Source: Spirochaetaceae bacterium (GTDB lineage: Bacteria; Spirochaetota; Spirochaetia; DSM-27196; SLAA01). Taken from it: a stretch of DNA of 9,065 nt. A model generated the notes under the pieces. That model worked only from the letters and a program-made list of their open reading frames with translations, was not told the origin of the DNA and searched no databases. The number at the start of each line of letters is the position of its first letter. The stretch's first letter is position 1. Below are positions 1 to 6,837 of this stretch, in pieces. The stretch spans positions 1 through 9,065 of the forward strand of contig PXEI01000399.1 in the NCBI GenBank assembly GCA_003564775.1, given 5' to 3'. The position numbers and the translations under genes are program-made.

Positions 1-1499
1 GCAGCCAGACGCAAAGCAATATTGTCTGCCAGGTTAGTTATCTTGGCAAGCTTGACACCAGGGGCAGGCAATAGCTCAAACATGGTTATGACCGGTCCCT
101 TTCTGATCCCGGTAACTTCTGCCTGTATCTGAAACTCCTCAAGCGTCACCCGCAACAACTCACCCGCCTTGCGGGTCTCGTCATCAATTTCCCAGTATCC
201 GCCGTCCGAGTAGTGCTCAAGCAGTCCGTCAACCGGAACCTTGTACGGAACGCGCTTTGCTCGGGCCGCGGTGCGGCCGGACCGAGGGCCCGGCTTCTTC
301 TCCTCATGAATCTGTGCCGAGCTCAGAGGCAGGCTGGCGGGCTCAAGCTCGTTGACCGCGGCCAACTCTAGCTCCTCACCAGGAACAGGCTCGTCGTCGT
401 TGCCATCCTGGACGATAGAGAAGCTACGCCCCACATCCGACCCACGGCGACTAAACACAAATACCGGAGAATCTGCCTCTGCCGGAGAAAATGTGTCGTC
501 CAGTCCCGCATCGGGCTCGTCTTCAAACTCGTTTTCGATCTCCTCGTCTATGTCTATGTCTTCGTCCAACTCTTCGTCTATGTCTTCGTCTTCGTCTTCG
601 TCGATGTCTATGTCTTCGTCGATGTCTATGTCGAACTCTTCGTCTATGTCTATGTCTTCGTCCATATCGACCAGGTCAACGCCGGTATCTTCCACGTCTT
701 CCATGTCTTCCATGTCCTCGTGGAGCGGGAGAACCTCGCTGCCAGGGGCATGTACTCCCATCCCGGCTGGCGCAACCTGATTGCGGAGCAACTCTGCAAT
801 CCGTGGGCCCATGAGAGTACCGGTTGCCTGGAGAGGTTGGTGCCCGTCGTCTACCTCTTCAAGGCTACCGAACAAAGACCGGTAAGGTGCCTCGGCTCCG
901 TCCTCTATCACTTCGTCGGCCTCGGGTCTGTCATCCTCAGGAGTGGCAACTCGGAAACCTTCCGGCAGAAGGTCGTCAACCTCATCCGCCGCGGACAACA
1001 GGTCTTCTGTCGGGTGCAACTCGTCAACCTGTTTCGGAGCCGAGACCGGAGACCTCATAAACCGCAGGATCAACACCACGAGAACAACTGTAGCGAGCAA
1101 TGAGGTAATTGCTCCACCAAGAGGCGTGAGCGCTTCGGCTACCGCACGGGGCGCGGCCGAAGACAGTGCGTTCGGATCCAGAAGCAAACGCAGCCCTATC
1201 GCGGTGCTGAAGAATGGCAGCAGCCCCAGGTGCAAGGCCAAGACGGTCTTGAGCCGCACCCGGTTCAGCAGGAGCAGTCCGGCAGCCGTAGACAGATACA
1301 GCGGGACAAATAACCCAGCGTAGTGAAAACTGAGAAAAAGGAATCGACCGGGTAGTGTTGCAAGAAAAACAAGAAAACCAGCATCAGATCCTGTTCCAAG
1401 ATGGAGCACGAAGGAGAAGAGAAATACGGCTCCCACTGAAAGGACGATTGAACCAAGTATAAGGTTGATGGATTGCTCGGCAGGTTTAGGCACACTCAT
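1..1499 (-). CDS. ftsK: DNA translocase FtsK/SpoIIIE, N-terminal part (runs off left edge)
   Basis: This is the first 499 complete codons of a membrane-anchored DNA translocase that pumps chromosomal DNA through the closing septum. The ATG is at 1499-1497 and the frame stays open to base 1. Four hydrophobic segments (about residues 11-33, 50-77, 84-106 and 128-147) match the usual FtsK membrane domain. A long linker follows, including an extreme acidic stretch (about 260-330) built of Asp/Glu/Ile/Met repeats. From about residue 427 the sequence matches the FtsK alpha domain: a GELLRVTLEEF helix, then GPVITMFELLPAPGVK and ITNLADNIAL, close to the family's GPVVTxYExxPAPGVK and I-NLADDLALAL. The Walker A/B motor and gamma domain lie outside the window. 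There is no convincing Shine-Dalgarno before the ATG. It sits 32 bases after the transglycosylase stop, so it is probably the third gene of the operon. The family call is firm; the linker is unusual. Confidence 0.93.
   Translation of the reverse strand, partial: MSVPKPAEQSINLILGSIVLSVGAVFLFSFVLHLGTGSDAGFLVFLATLPGRFLFLSFHYAGLFVPLYLSTAAGLLLLNRVRLKTVLALHLGLLPFFSTAIGLRLLLDPNALSSAAPRAVAEALTPLGGAITSLLATVVLVVLILRFMRSPVSAPKQVDELHPTEDLLSAADEVDDLLPEGFRVATPEDDRPEADEVIEDGAEAPYRSLFGSLEEVDDGHQPLQATGTLMGPRIAELLRNQVAPAGMGVHAPGSEVLPLHEDMEDMEDVEDTGVDLVDMDEDIDIDEEFDIDIDEDIDIDEDEDEDIDEELDEDIDIDEEIENEFEDEPDAGLDDTFSPAEADSPVFVFSRRGSDVGRSFSIVQDGNDDEPVPGEELELAAVNELEPASLPLSSAQIHEEKKPGPRSGRTAARAKRVPYKVPVDGLLEHYSDGGYWEIDDETRKAGELLRVTLEEFQIQAEVTGIRKGPVITMFELLPAPGVKLAKITNLADNIALRLA
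513..722 (-). repeat. Acidic D-I-D-E coding repeat in the FtsK linker
   Basis: On the coding (minus) strand this stretch is a low-complexity run of GAC, GAA, GAG, ATA, ATC and ATG codons. It encodes about 70 residues dominated by Asp and Glu with Ile or Met at regular spacing (units such as EDM, DIDIDE and DEDEDE). On the plus strand it reads as repeated TCTATGTCTTCGTC-like units. It belongs to the FtsK reading frame and is not a separate element. Near-identical short units make copy-number change by slippage plausible. Confidence 0.85.
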
Positions 1500-1531
1500 G
1501 TACTGAGTATCGGAGAGTTTCGCTCTAGGTG

Positions 1532-3796
1532 TTAGCGTGTCTGCAGGAGTTCTGTAAGCTCCTTGATCTCCGGGAATATGACCTCAATTGTCTCGGAAGC
1601 CGGGCGAGCATGGTACAACTCCCCATAATTGACCGCAGAAACCAGTATCTTGCGTATGTACTCGCGCGTTTCAAGAAACGGAATAGCCTCGTGGAAGTAG
1701 AAGTCGGAGGCAAAGGGGCGGGCGTTCATCCATGAGCGCACACGACCCTGCCCGGCATTGTAGGCGGACAGCGCATGCATAACGGTTGGAAACCGGTCGA
1801 TGAGGCCACTCAGATAATAGGCCCCGATAGTCAGATTAGTAAATGGATCATTGAGATCCGGGTCTTGAAGACGAAGCCTCGCGGCGACATCGGCAGCCGT
1901 AGCAGGCATCAATTGACTGAGTCCTACCGCACCTGCGTGACTTACAATGGCATGCGCAAAATGGCTTTCCTCGCGCAGTAGCGCATAGAATACATCGATA
2001 TCGAGTTCTTGTACCTCTACGACCTCGTTTACCTCTTCCCAGAACAGGTGTGGAAAGGCCCTCTGTTCGCCCCTCACATGTGGCGCATAGTCGGGCTGAA
2101 AGCGCAATCGAGTTGCAGTTCGAATACTCTCAAGATAGAGCCCCCGTGCGGAAAGACTCTCGGAGACCATCACAAGAGTCTCGTGGCGAAGTCCTGCAGG
2201 ATTCTGCAATACTGCCCTGTAAGCCTCTTCCACCAGCCGGAACCGAAGGAAACCTCGTACGTAGTCATCCCAGGGGCCTGCCGTCCCACCGCTCACCGCA
2301 TCAGCTTCGTTGACGGACATACGGGCCGCGGAGCTTAGGAATCGTCCAGGATGCACAATTGCCCCGGACACAAGCCCATAGTAGCCACGGCTCAGGGAAT
2401 GGGCCTGCTCAAGCAGCTCACGAGCCAGGACACTCCGATCACCGGTCGGTTGACCGGCTGGACGAAAGTTCTCACGTAAGGCGGCAACTGCAAGAACAAA
2501 AGCGTACTGTGCCCGAACACTGTCCGCGCCAGACCCCTGAAGCCCGGCATCCTCAAGGGTCTGATAGATACCCCACACCGTGTCCCAGTCCGACTCGGTA
2601 ACAAAACGCACCAATCCAGTCGAAAGGAGGTCAGAAAACCGCGTAGCATCCTGAACCTGTGCAGCGTGCTCCCGCAGTACCCCAAGGGCCCGTCGTGGGT
2701 CTCCTTGTAAGGCAGCCGACACAAGCAGTAGCCGTAGCTCCTCATCATCGGGCTGTAGGCTAAGCCCCTCCGCCAGACTATCAACTGCAGCAGGGGTATT
2801 ACCCGAGGCCCGCAACAGACGGCCTCTCCAGGCGTATGCAACCGAGCGCTCACTGTCGTCAAGTTCCGCGGCCAGCTCGCCAAGGTACGATGCTCCGTTG
2901 GTAAGTCGCCCGGCAGCGGCGAGGGTCGCTCCTATGTCTGATATGATGGTTGGGTTGAGAGACAACAGATCCGAAGGCCCGGCATCCCTGCCACTCATGG
3001 CCCGTTGGCCTCTCATGGCTCCCAATGCTTGTGCATAGGACTGCCAGGCCTGCTCTGGTCGTCGTTCGGCCTGATGAAACTTTGCAGCAAAGAGCGAAAC
3101 CTCGTCGGAACTGAACTCTGTCAGCAACTGCGGCCGGGCAATCAGATACAAGTAGACCCTGGTATGAACGGCTCCGGCAGGGAAATGCAGGAATAGTCTT
3201 CGGACAAGTGTGGGTGCCTGAGCGTTACCGGCCCGCAGTGCAGTCACGGCTTCCCAAAGCGCGGTCTCGGCCGCAATCGCGGAATGGGTGTCATCAAGAA
3301 GAGCTGGCGCTCTCGTTCTGGTTGTCTCTATATAGTCTCTCAGCTCACGATCCCGCTCCAGACGATAGAGTGCTTCACCGTAGTCTAAATAGAGTACCGG
3401 ATCACGAGGATACGCCGCATGAAACTCCTGCAACAGTTCCCGAAGCGAGCTCCAGTCCGAGTCTTGTCTCAGCAGTCCGCTGAGTCTTCGCACAGCCTGG
3501 AATCGATACGGTTCTTCGCCGTGATGCGCTTCATACATCAATGCGGCCTTCCCGGCGTCTTCCAGGCCTTCTCGGCTCAGCAAATAGGACAGATAGTAGG
3601 CGTCACCTGTTCCCAACGAGGAAAATGCAGCGTCGAGGCTTTCATCGTCCAGCTCCAAATCACGAAGCTGCACCTCACCTTCCACAATCAGTTGAACAAA
3701 CTCTTCTCGGCTGTGACCAAATACATCAACAGAACTATTGCACCCAAGTAAAAGGTAGGAACAGAGAAGCACAATGAAGAAACGAAGAGAACTCAA
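1532..3796 (-). CDS. Lipoprotein soluble-type lytic murein transglycosylase (GH23, Slt family) with helical-repeat N-terminal region
   Basis: The 754-residue product should cleave the MurNAc-GlcNAc bond of peptidoglycan from the periplasmic side of a membrane. Residues 1-19 form a lipoprotein signal (SLRFFIVLLCSYLLLGC, lipobox LLGC, Cys19). Residues about 30-560 look like a long alpha-helical, TPR/Slt-superhelix-like region, with repeated helix pairs such as SVAYAWRGRLLRASGNTPAA. The C-terminal GH23 domain begins near 600: YALLREESHF carries the expected catalytic glutamate (Glu610 by alignment to Slt70 RQES), followed by GAVGLSQLMPATA (622-634) and ALSAYNAG (675-682). The start is TTG at 3796-3794, overlapping the upstream TGA stop as TTGA. 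AGGATGG about 11 bases upstream is a possible ribosome site. The overlap implies translational coupling to the upstream Hsp70-like gene. The family call is firm; the exact substrate and the TTG start are less certain. Confidence 0.92.
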   Translation of the reverse strand: MSSLRFFIVLLCSYLLLGCNSSVDVFGHSREEFVQLIVEGEVQLRDLELDDESLDAAFSSLGTGDAYYLSYLLSREGLEDAGKAALMYEAHHGEEPYRFQAVRRLSGLLRQDSDWSSLRELLQEFHAAYPRDPVLYLDYGEALYRLERDRELRDYIETTRTRAPALLDDTHSAIAAETALWEAVTALRAGNAQAPTLVRRLFLHFPAGAVHTRVYLYLIARPQLLTEFSSDEVSLFAAKFHQAERRPEQAWQSYAQALGAMRGQRAMSGRDAGPSDLLSLNPTIISDIGATLAAAGRLTNGASYLGELAAELDDSERSVAYAWRGRLLRASGNTPAAVDSLAEGLSLQPDDEELRLLLVSAALQGDPRRALGVLREHAAQVQDATRFSDLLSTGLVRFVTESDWDTVWGIYQTLEDAGLQGSGADSVRAQYAFVLAVAALRENFRPAGQPTGDRSVLARELLEQAHSLSRGYYGLVSGAIVHPGRFLSSAARMSVNEADAVSGGTAGPWDDYVRGFLRFRLVEEAYRAVLQNPAGLRHETLVMVSESLSARGLYLESIRTATRLRFQPDYAPHVRGEQRAFPHLFWEEVNEVVEVQELDIDVFYALLREESHFAHAIVSHAGAVGLSQLMPATAADVAARLRLQDPDLNDPFTNLTIGAYYLSGLIDRFPTVMHALSAYNAGQGRVRSWMNARPFASDFYFHEAIPFLETREYIRKILVSAVNYGELYHARPASETIEVIFPEIKELTELLQTR

Positions 3797-4644
3797 AATC
3801 TGCGAACCATCCTGCGCACGAAAAGTAGCGGTAGGAACGCCTCCACCTCTAAAGGAGGGATAGCGGGAGACTCAAGCGCACGGAACACAAAGTAGCTGAG
3901 AATTCCAAGCATAGCAAGAGCAAGAACGACGAAGCCCACCAGAAGCGCAGGACTCGGAACAGCCTCTGCCTGATCATGCACCGTATCGAGACCTTCAAAG
4001 CCGTCGTCCTCGTCCTCATAAAAGTCTCCGTTAACCGCGTATGCAGGTACTCCCGGAGTCAAGAAACTCTGCTGAGGGTCTTCGTCACCCGAACTCAGGT
4101 CCTCATCAAGGCCGATATCCATATCAAGATCTTCAAACTCGCCCAGCTCGGTGTCCGGGACCCGAAAGTCGTCTTGGTCATCACCAGGTTGACCAAGTTC
4201 ATCACCAAGTTCATCACCAAGTTCATCACCAAGTTCACCGAGCTCATCACTAAGCTCATCGTCAAGTTCGCCAATCTCGAAGTCGGGAATATCATAGACG
4301 TCGCCATCGGTTAGACTCTCGAGCCGTAGACTCAAACTCTGGTACGAGCCAGAACGCAGCTCACGAGCAGATGCCGAGAGGTTCCCGTCCTCATCTAACT
4401 CTAGCAGCAGCTGAATATCCGGCTCACCCTTATTCTGAGGGCCTATGTCCTCAAGCAGCAAGCTCCCTACATACTCAGGGTTCTCAAAGGAGCCCCCCTG
4501 TCCGCGATACAAGTCAATCTGAGCGCTTGTCTGACTTTCATGTACGGTAGTAAGTACCACACGCCTTTTCCGACTCCCCTGTTCGTGAAGAACCGGGAAG
4601 AACTTGCGGTCCGCCGTCTTGATTCCAATTGTCGCGGTGTCCAC
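3793..4644 (-). CDS. Tail-anchored membrane protein with a stand-alone Hsp70/DnaK-type substrate-binding beta domain
   Basis: The 283-residue product has three parts. Residues 1-110 match the beta-sandwich substrate-binding domain of DnaK: TIGIKT, KFFPVL, RRVVLTT, SQTSAQIDLYRGQG, EYVGSLLLEDIGP, KGEPDIQLLLELDEDGNLSASARE. The last segment parallels the DnaK pattern P-G-P-x-I-x-V-x-F-x-x-D-x-G-x-L-x-V-x-A. No Hsp70 ATPase domain precedes it and no alpha-helical lid follows. Residues 111-228 are a very acidic linker with a DELG tandem repeat (about 134-151). Residues 232-256 form a transmembrane helix, followed by a tail rich in Arg. There is no signal peptide, so a cytosolic N-terminus with C-terminal anchoring is likely, although the basic tail would also fit the inside. 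The start is GTG, with AGGAGG at 4654-4649. It is the first gene of the operon with the transglycosylase and ftsK. The function is unknown; an adaptor or chaperone-like role at the membrane is inference. Confidence 0.85.
   Translation of the reverse strand: MDTATIGIKTADRKFFPVLHEQGSRKRRVVLTTVHESQTSAQIDLYRGQGGSFENPEYVGSLLLEDIGPQNKGEPDIQLLLELDEDGNLSASARELRSGSYQSLSLRLESLTDGDVYDIPDFEIGELDDELSDELGELGDELGDELGDELGQPGDDQDDFRVPDTELGEFEDLDMDIGLDEDLSSGDEDPQQSFLTPGVPAYAVNGDFYEDEDDGFEGLDTVHDQAEAVPSPALLVGFVVLALAMLGILSYFVFRALESPAIPPLEVEAFLPLLFVRRMVRRF
4194..4265 (-). repeat. 12-bp tandem repeat encoding DELG units
   Basis: Three perfect 12-base copies (plus-strand unit CAAGTTCATCAC at 4194-4205, 4206-4217 and 4218-4229) are followed by diverged copies up to about 4265. 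In the minus-strand gene they encode consecutive Gly-Asp-Glu-Leu units in the acidic linker. The unit length is a multiple of three, so gain or loss of copies keeps the frame. Confidence 0.9.
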
Positions 4645-4648
4645 TGCG

Positions 4649-4654
4649 CCTCCT
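4649..4654 (-). promoter_or_regulatory. Shine-Dalgarno AGGAGG before the GTG start at 4644
   Basis: A perfect AGGAGG lies 4 bases before the GTG at 4644-4642. The spacing is a little short, but the perfect match supports this non-ATG start. Together with the promoter just upstream it gives a leader of only about 15 bases. Confidence 0.7.
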
Positions 4655-4665
4655 GCCCCTTAAAA

Positions 4666-4694
4666 AGCCTATGTCTTAACGATGGCTTTGTCAA
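4666..4694 (-). promoter_or_regulatory. Sigma70-type promoter for the Hsp70-like/transglycosylase/ftsK operon
   Basis: On the minus strand, a perfect -35 box TTGACA (4694-4689), a 17-base spacer and a -10 box TAGGCT (4671-4666; first, second and last consensus bases kept) predict transcription from about 4659. The resulting leader holds the AGGAGG and the GTG start. This promoter overlaps the first codons of the longer possible reading of the divergent TPR gene, which argues against that longer start. Confidence 0.65.
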
Positions 4695-4732
4695 TCAAAT
4701 CAAACACCATAAGGAAAGCCGGACTGAATCAG

Positions 4733-4761
4733 TTGACAGGTTCCCTACCGGCGCCAATAAT
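4733..4761 (+). promoter_or_regulatory. Strong sigma70-type promoter for the TPR gene
   Basis: A perfect -35 box TTGACA (4733-4738), a 17-base spacer and a -10 box AATAAT (4756-4761, five of six consensus bases) predict a start of transcription at about 4768. The in-frame ATG at 4769-4771 then lies at or one base after the 5' end of the RNA. The two divergent promoters have their -35 boxes about 40 bases apart, so one regulator could act on both. Confidence 0.7.
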
Positions 4762-4768
4762 GACGGTC

Positions 4769-6127
4769 ATGGGTCTTGATTACCTCTCTATAGCCGTCCT
4801 GCTTATTATCGGCATTATTGTTCTCGTTGCTATAACACTCATGGTTTACGGCGTTCGAAAACGTGGTTCACGCAAAGACCGGGATGCTCGGAAAGATCGT
4901 GACACACGCCTCCGTGATGCCAACAAGACCCTATCACAAGACCCGCGCAATGCCGAAGCACTTCAGACCCTGGCCGAGGTCTACTTCGAAGATGGCGCAT
5001 GGGAAAAGGCTCTGAAGACCTACGGAGCCTTGATCAGCCTCTGTGCCACCAACCCCGATATCTCGGAGTTTGAGGTTAGTCTCCGATACGGGTTGGCAGC
5101 GGTTCAACTCAAGCAGTATGAAGAAGCCTACAAGTCACTGGTAGTTGCGAACAGTCTCAAACCAGACGTCTTTGAGGTCATCTCCAATCTTGGCCTCCTT
5201 GAGTATCGGCGGAAGAACTACGAGAAGGCAGCTACAGTTCTCAAAAAGGCCTTGGAGCAACGCCCCGATCACATACCGACTATGAGGACGCTCGGGCTTA
5301 CGCTCACAAAAATCCACAAGCCAAAAGACGCCGTTTTGCTACTCCGCAAGGTGCTGGACCTGGAGCCCGAAGACAAAGAGACTCTGTTTGCACTGGCGGG
5401 GGCCTACTACGAGCTGAACGCCAGCGACCAGGCGGTGCGAATTTATACACATCTCCGTCCAGATCCGGTTTTTGGCCCTCACTCCGCACTCATTGCGGGC
5501 ACTATTCATCTCAAGTCAAACCAGTTTGAGAAGGCTGAAATGGATTTTGAGCTTGGCCTGCGGCATGAAAAAGTTCGGCCCGATGTGCTCATTGAGTTAC
5601 GTTATCGCTTAGCTGCCGCCTACGTCAAACAACAGAAGGTTCAACAAGCCGTACCTATACTACAACAAGTCTACGAGATGAATCCGGAGTACAAGGATGT
5701 ACGCGCCCAGATTAGCAGATACCAAGCCTTGTCGCGCGATAGAAATCTGCAGATCTTCCTTATGGCGCCTTCCTCGGAGTTTGTAGGTCTGTGTCGGAAG
5801 ATTGTTCTGAACTTCTTTCCGCAAAGCAAGGTAAAGATCACCGATATTTCGGTGCAACAGAATGAGTACGCGGATGTACTTGCAGAAATTGAGACATCAC
5901 GGTGGGAAGATCTTATTCTCTTCCGCTTTATAAGAACCAACGGTCAGGTAGGCGAACTCATGCTCCGTGACCTGCACTCCCGAATCAAGGATCTCAAAGC
6001 GGGGCGCGGTTTCTGTTTAGCTGCTGGCGAGTACTCCCCAGGTGCAAAACAGTTTGTCGAAGCACGCCTCATAGACCTTATCGACAAAGAAGAGCTTCCA
6101 AAGGCCCTCAGAAAGGCCGATGCGTAG
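4769..6127 (+). CDS. Membrane-anchored TPR protein with C-terminal degenerate Mrr-like (restriction-endonuclease-fold) domain
   Basis: From the ATG at 4769 the product is 452 residues. An N-terminal helix (about 6-28, LSIAVLLIIGIIVLVAITLMVYG) is followed by a basic RKRGSRKDRD stretch, so the rest should be cytoplasmic. Residues about 48-320 are tandem TPR units (for example AEALQTLAEVYFEDGAWEKA, DVFEVISNLGLLEYRRKNYE, ETLFALAGAYYELNASDQA). Residues about 325-445 form a separate domain. Its pattern YADVLAEIE, DLILFRFIRTNGQVGELML, AAGEYSPGAKQFVEARLIDLIDKEEL resembles the Mrr family, whose C-terminal end typically reads as 'fs..A..fA....v.LIDg..L'. The catalytic Gln-x-Lys strand is replaced by FRFIRT, so nuclease activity is doubtful. 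A start at 4682 would add 29 residues, but it has no ribosome site and overlaps both promoters. The gene converges on rsmG with a 26-base gap. The role is unknown; a scaffold is likely. Confidence 0.85.
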   Translation: MGLDYLSIAVLLIIGIIVLVAITLMVYGVRKRGSRKDRDARKDRDTRLRDANKTLSQDPRNAEALQTLAEVYFEDGAWEKALKTYGALISLCATNPDISEFEVSLRYGLAAVQLKQYEEAYKSLVVANSLKPDVFEVISNLGLLEYRRKNYEKAATVLKKALEQRPDHIPTMRTLGLTLTKIHKPKDAVLLLRKVLDLEPEDKETLFALAGAYYELNASDQAVRIYTHLRPDPVFGPHSALIAGTIHLKSNQFEKAEMDFELGLRHEKVRPDVLIELRYRLAAAYVKQQKVQQAVPILQQVYEMNPEYKDVRAQISRYQALSRDRNLQIFLMAPSSEFVGLCRKIVLNFFPQSKVKITDISVQQNEYADVLAEIETSRWEDLILFRFIRTNGQVGELMLRDLHSRIKDLKAGRGFCLAAGEYSPGAKQFVEARLIDLIDKEELPKALRKADA

Positions 6128-6153
6128 GCAGCAAAGCCACGACGAACTTAGAT

Positions 6154-6837
6154 TTACGGAAAGCTCGCCAATAGGATATTGCGTTCGTGTTTGAGAAAAG
6201 GCACCTCAAGCGGAACAATCCGGGTCGTTGCCCCCACAGATTCCAGTAGCCGGGCATCTGCGGCTACGTTTTCGTCCCGCCCCTTATAGGCCGCCACCGT
6301 ACCACCCGGTGATAGTATGCGACGGATTCCCCCAATCAGCTCCTCGCTAAAGGGCCGAAACGCCCTAAAGCTTATGAGATCATATCCCTCATGAGCTGAT
6401 TGTATTGGAGTATGCCGAGAAAACTCACTCTCACAGACCCTCACGTTCTTCAGTCGCAGCAGGGCAACCACGTTCTTCAGAAAACCTACCCGGCGGCCTG
6501 AGCGTTCTACAAGCGCAAACTCACTGCTGTCCATATATATAGCCAGGGGAATTCCAGGCAGTCCCGCGCCACTCCCGAGATCCGCCACCGTCTTTGGTGA
6601 GCAACCTCTGACAATAACAAGCGGGGTAAGGCAGTCAAGCAAGTGACGAACAACCAGCTCATCTCCCTCAGCCTCGACGAGCCCCAGCTTCCGGTTCCAT
6701 AATCGCAACTCGGAGAGATACTGCAGCAACGCTGCACGGCGCTCCGGTGCTTCCTGAGACAAGCCCAGCATCTCGAGTCCGGTATCAAGGCGCTCCACCA
6801 TCTCTGGTGTAGCCTGCTGCGCGGATTCAGCTGCCAC
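6154..6837 (-). CDS. rsmG: 16S rRNA (guanine-527-N7)-methyltransferase RsmG (GidB)
   Basis: The 227-residue product should use S-adenosylmethionine to methylate N7 of G527 in 16S rRNA. RHLLDCL (64-70) corresponds to the family motif RHxxDSL. DLGSGAGLPGIPLAI (86-100) is the S-adenosylmethionine-binding motif I. LVERSGRRVGFLKNV follows as motif II, then SFRAF (156-160) and an AYKGR segment near 188. Length matches the family, so it looks complete. The start is GTG at 6837-6835, directly after the mnmG TAG stop. GGAGG at 6851-6847, inside the mnmG 3' end, gives a 9-base spacing. Expression is therefore probably coupled to mnmG, as in many bacteria where gidA and gidB are adjacent. Confidence 0.95.
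   Translation of the reverse strand: MAAESAQQATPEMVERLDTGLEMLGLSQEAPERRAALLQYLSELRLWNRKLGLVEAEGDELVVRHLLDCLTPLVIVRGCSPKTVADLGSGAGLPGIPLAIYMDSSEFALVERSGRRVGFLKNVVALLRLKNVRVCESEFSRHTPIQSAHEGYDLISFRAFRPFSEELIGGIRRILSPGGTVAAYKGRDENVAADARLLESVGATTRIVPLEVPFLKHERNILLASFP

Noticed and set aside
513..722. CRISPR-like or satellite repeat array
   Set aside because: The units are short, contiguous and codon-phased, without unique spacers, and they lie inside the FtsK frame.
352..780. Plus-strand Ser/Met-rich reading frame (142 residues)
   Set aside because: It is the antisense of the FtsK acidic repeat; GAC/GAA/ATA repeats read backwards give Ser and Met. It has no ribosome site and no family resemblance.
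4682..4768. Longer N-terminus for the TPR protein from ATG 4682
   Set aside because: It overlaps both divergent promoters, has no Shine-Dalgarno, and adds an unstructured stretch before the membrane helix. The start at 4769 fits better, though mapping is needed.
6128..6153. Bidirectional terminator between the convergent TPR and rsmG genes
   Set aside because: I found no GC-rich hairpin followed by a T-run on either strand in this 26-base gap.
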